A stretch of 64,000 bases of DNA from Thermoanaerobaculia bacterium (GTDB lineage Bacteria > Acidobacteriota > Thermoanaerobaculia > Multivoradales > J023). Of this stretch, positions 63,125 through 64,000 are shown piece by piece. The translations under genes were made by a program, and so were the position numbers. The notes below the pieces were generated by a model. That model worked only from the letters and a program-made list of their open reading frames with translations, was not told the origin of the DNA and did not search any database. The stretch spans positions 62,001-126,000 of the forward strand of contig JAUIJL010000026.1 in assembly GCA_030431255.1 (NCBI GenBank). Reading direction: 5' to 3'. Every line of letters starts with the position of its first letter. Positions within the stretch are counted from its first letter, which is position 1.

Positions 63125-64000
63125 ATGCGTTTGACCGCGCTGGTCTCAGGGATCTTGATGGCGGGCGCCTACGCCCGCCTACACGAGGCGGTGGTCTTTC
63201 GCAGCGAGATGGGCAAATCCTTCCTGCTGGTCAACCCCCGGGAAAGCCTGTTCTGGCTTTCCCACTATTTGTTGTTGGTGCCCGGCCTCTTGCTCATCGG
63301 CTGGGCCCTCTCCCCTTGGATTCAGCGGCATCTGCTTCCCCGCCTCGATTCCCTGCTGCCGAAGCAAGTTGACGACGGCTCGGATTCCACGCCGCGCTCA
63401 TCCGCCTTCAAGAAGACTCTTTTGGCCGTGGGGCTCTGCACCCTGCTTTTTCTCTTCGCCGCGGTCGGTCGAACCCTCTTTCTGCTCGACCTGCCGATCA
63501 CTAACGACGAGTACACCATTCTCTTCGGGGCTCAAATTCTGCTCCAAGGCTCGGTGACGGCCCCGGATATCGATCCCGCGTACGGGTTTTCCATGCCCTG
63601 GGTCTTTCGCCAGGACGGCCGGATCTCGTCCATGGACTTTCCCGGCACCATCTTGCTCACCGCCCTCGGTTTGCTCACCGGTCTCGAAGAGCTTCTCTTT
63701 TTCTTTCTAGCGGCCCTCTCCGGCACCGCCCTCATCTTCGCCTGTGGACGGATCGGAGGGAGCCGGGGTCTCGCTTGGGCGGCGATCTTCTGGATCCTCT
63801 CTCCGATGGTCTCCACCCTGTCGATGACCCTGCATTCCCACTTGGTCTCCCGCTCGTTCGTCGCCCTGGCCTTCAGCCTCTATCTCCTGGCGGTGGAGAA
63901 CGACCGAGACGGCCGTGCCGTAGACCCGAGGTGCATGCCTTGGCTAGGGATGGGTATCGGTCTTTGCGCCGCCGCCGGATTCGTCTCTCGGCCTGCGGAG
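63125..64000 (+). CDS. Polytopic PMT/ArnT-like glycosyltransferase (truncated by window edge)
   Basis: From ATG 63125 an open frame runs to the window end without a stop, giving at least 292 residues. It has several hydrophobic helices (ALVSGILMAGAYARL, TLLAVGLCTLLFLFAAVGRT, TILLTALGLLTGLEELLFFF, AAIFWILSPMVSTLSMTLHS). A periplasmic loop after the second or third helix carries LLDLPITNDEYTILFGAQIL. The acidic NDE in this loop resembles the catalytic Asp/Glu pair of PMT/ArnT-type lipid-sugar-dependent transferases. The C-terminal part is outside the window, so the identity is only probable. The gene starts 49 bases after the hydrolase stop. Confidence 0.65.
   Translation, partial: MRLTALVSGILMAGAYARLHEAVVFRSEMGKSFLLVNPRESLFWLSHYLLLVPGLLLIGWALSPWIQRHLLPRLDSLLPKQVDDGSDSTPRSSAFKKTLLAVGLCTLLFLFAAVGRTLFLLDLPITNDEYTILFGAQILLQGSVTAPDIDPAYGFSMPWVFRQDGRISSMDFPGTILLTALGLLTGLEELLFFFLAALSGTALIFACGRIGGSRGLAWAAIFWILSPMVSTLSMTLHSHLVSRSFVALAFSLYLLAVENDRDGRAVDPRCMPWLGMGIGLCAAAGFVSRPAE

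Noticed and set aside
1..64000. tRNA, rRNA or known riboswitch genes
   Set aside because: None recognised by eye on either strand; a covariance-model scan would be decisive.

Overview
The window is a GC-rich stretch of a Gram-negative chromosome with outer-membrane lipoproteins, many serine/threonine kinases and TPR proteins, ECF sigma factors, sulfatase-like hydrolases ending in an LRxLGY(I/V) motif, and NtrC- and NarL-type regulators. This mix fits Acidobacteriota (a Thermoanaerobaculia-like lineage is my best guess), but no rRNA or other marker gene is present, so the placement is inference from gene style.

Layout. 0-2.7 kb is a scarred region: a broken kinase-TPR gene, a RAYT-like transposase, short tandem repeats and a 64-bp duplication of the kinase tail on both sides of the transposase. 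2.7-6.3 kb (minus) holds a lipoprotein phosphodiesterase-TPR gene followed by an intact ORF that still reads as a type I restriction HsdR motor subunit but has lost all its motor motifs. 6.7-15 kb (minus) holds a NarL regulator, a three-gene operon (sigma factor, putative HTH protein, ImmA/IrrE protease fused to a UvrD helicase) and an NtrC-type activator. 15.3-17.7 kb (plus) has a DUF1820 gene and a hybrid histidine kinase, followed by three REP-like hairpin units carrying a GTAG tetranucleotide. 19.3-28.2 kb (plus) is AddB/AddA-like recombination genes, a membrane protein and dihydroorotase.

28.3-35 kb has a sulfatase-like hydrolase, a probable permease relic, a WGR-ankyrin protein, a DUF2892 protein and an ECF sigma factor overlapping a membrane vWA protein. 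35.3-38.3 kb is a TetR regulator with a clear palindromic operator and a long acyl-CoA dehydrogenase. 38.6-41.8 kb looks like a small RiPP locus: a SagB-type dehydrogenase and a 76-residue leader-bearing precursor, with an RmlD-like reductase between them. 41.9-49.5 kb (minus) has a kinase-TPR receptor, a PEGA protein, and an acyl-CoA oxidase translationally coupled to a patatin lipase.

49.6-54.8 kb (plus) is a TlpA-like lipoprotein, a pair of bacterial PH-domain membrane proteins and a PhoD-like phosphatase. 54.8-60.4 kb (minus) is an unusual cluster: nitrilase-fold enzyme, winged-helix protein, GAF/PAS histidine kinase and a lone receiver with an insertion. The window ends with an RdgC-like protein, a lipoprotein alpha/beta hydrolase and the start of a polytopic glycosyltransferase-like protein cut by the window edge.

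The best leads for something undescribed are the dead-motor HsdR homologue, the sigma/HTH/ImmA-UvrD operon, the RiPP locus and the nitrilase/two-component cluster. No tRNA, rRNA or CRISPR array was recognised.
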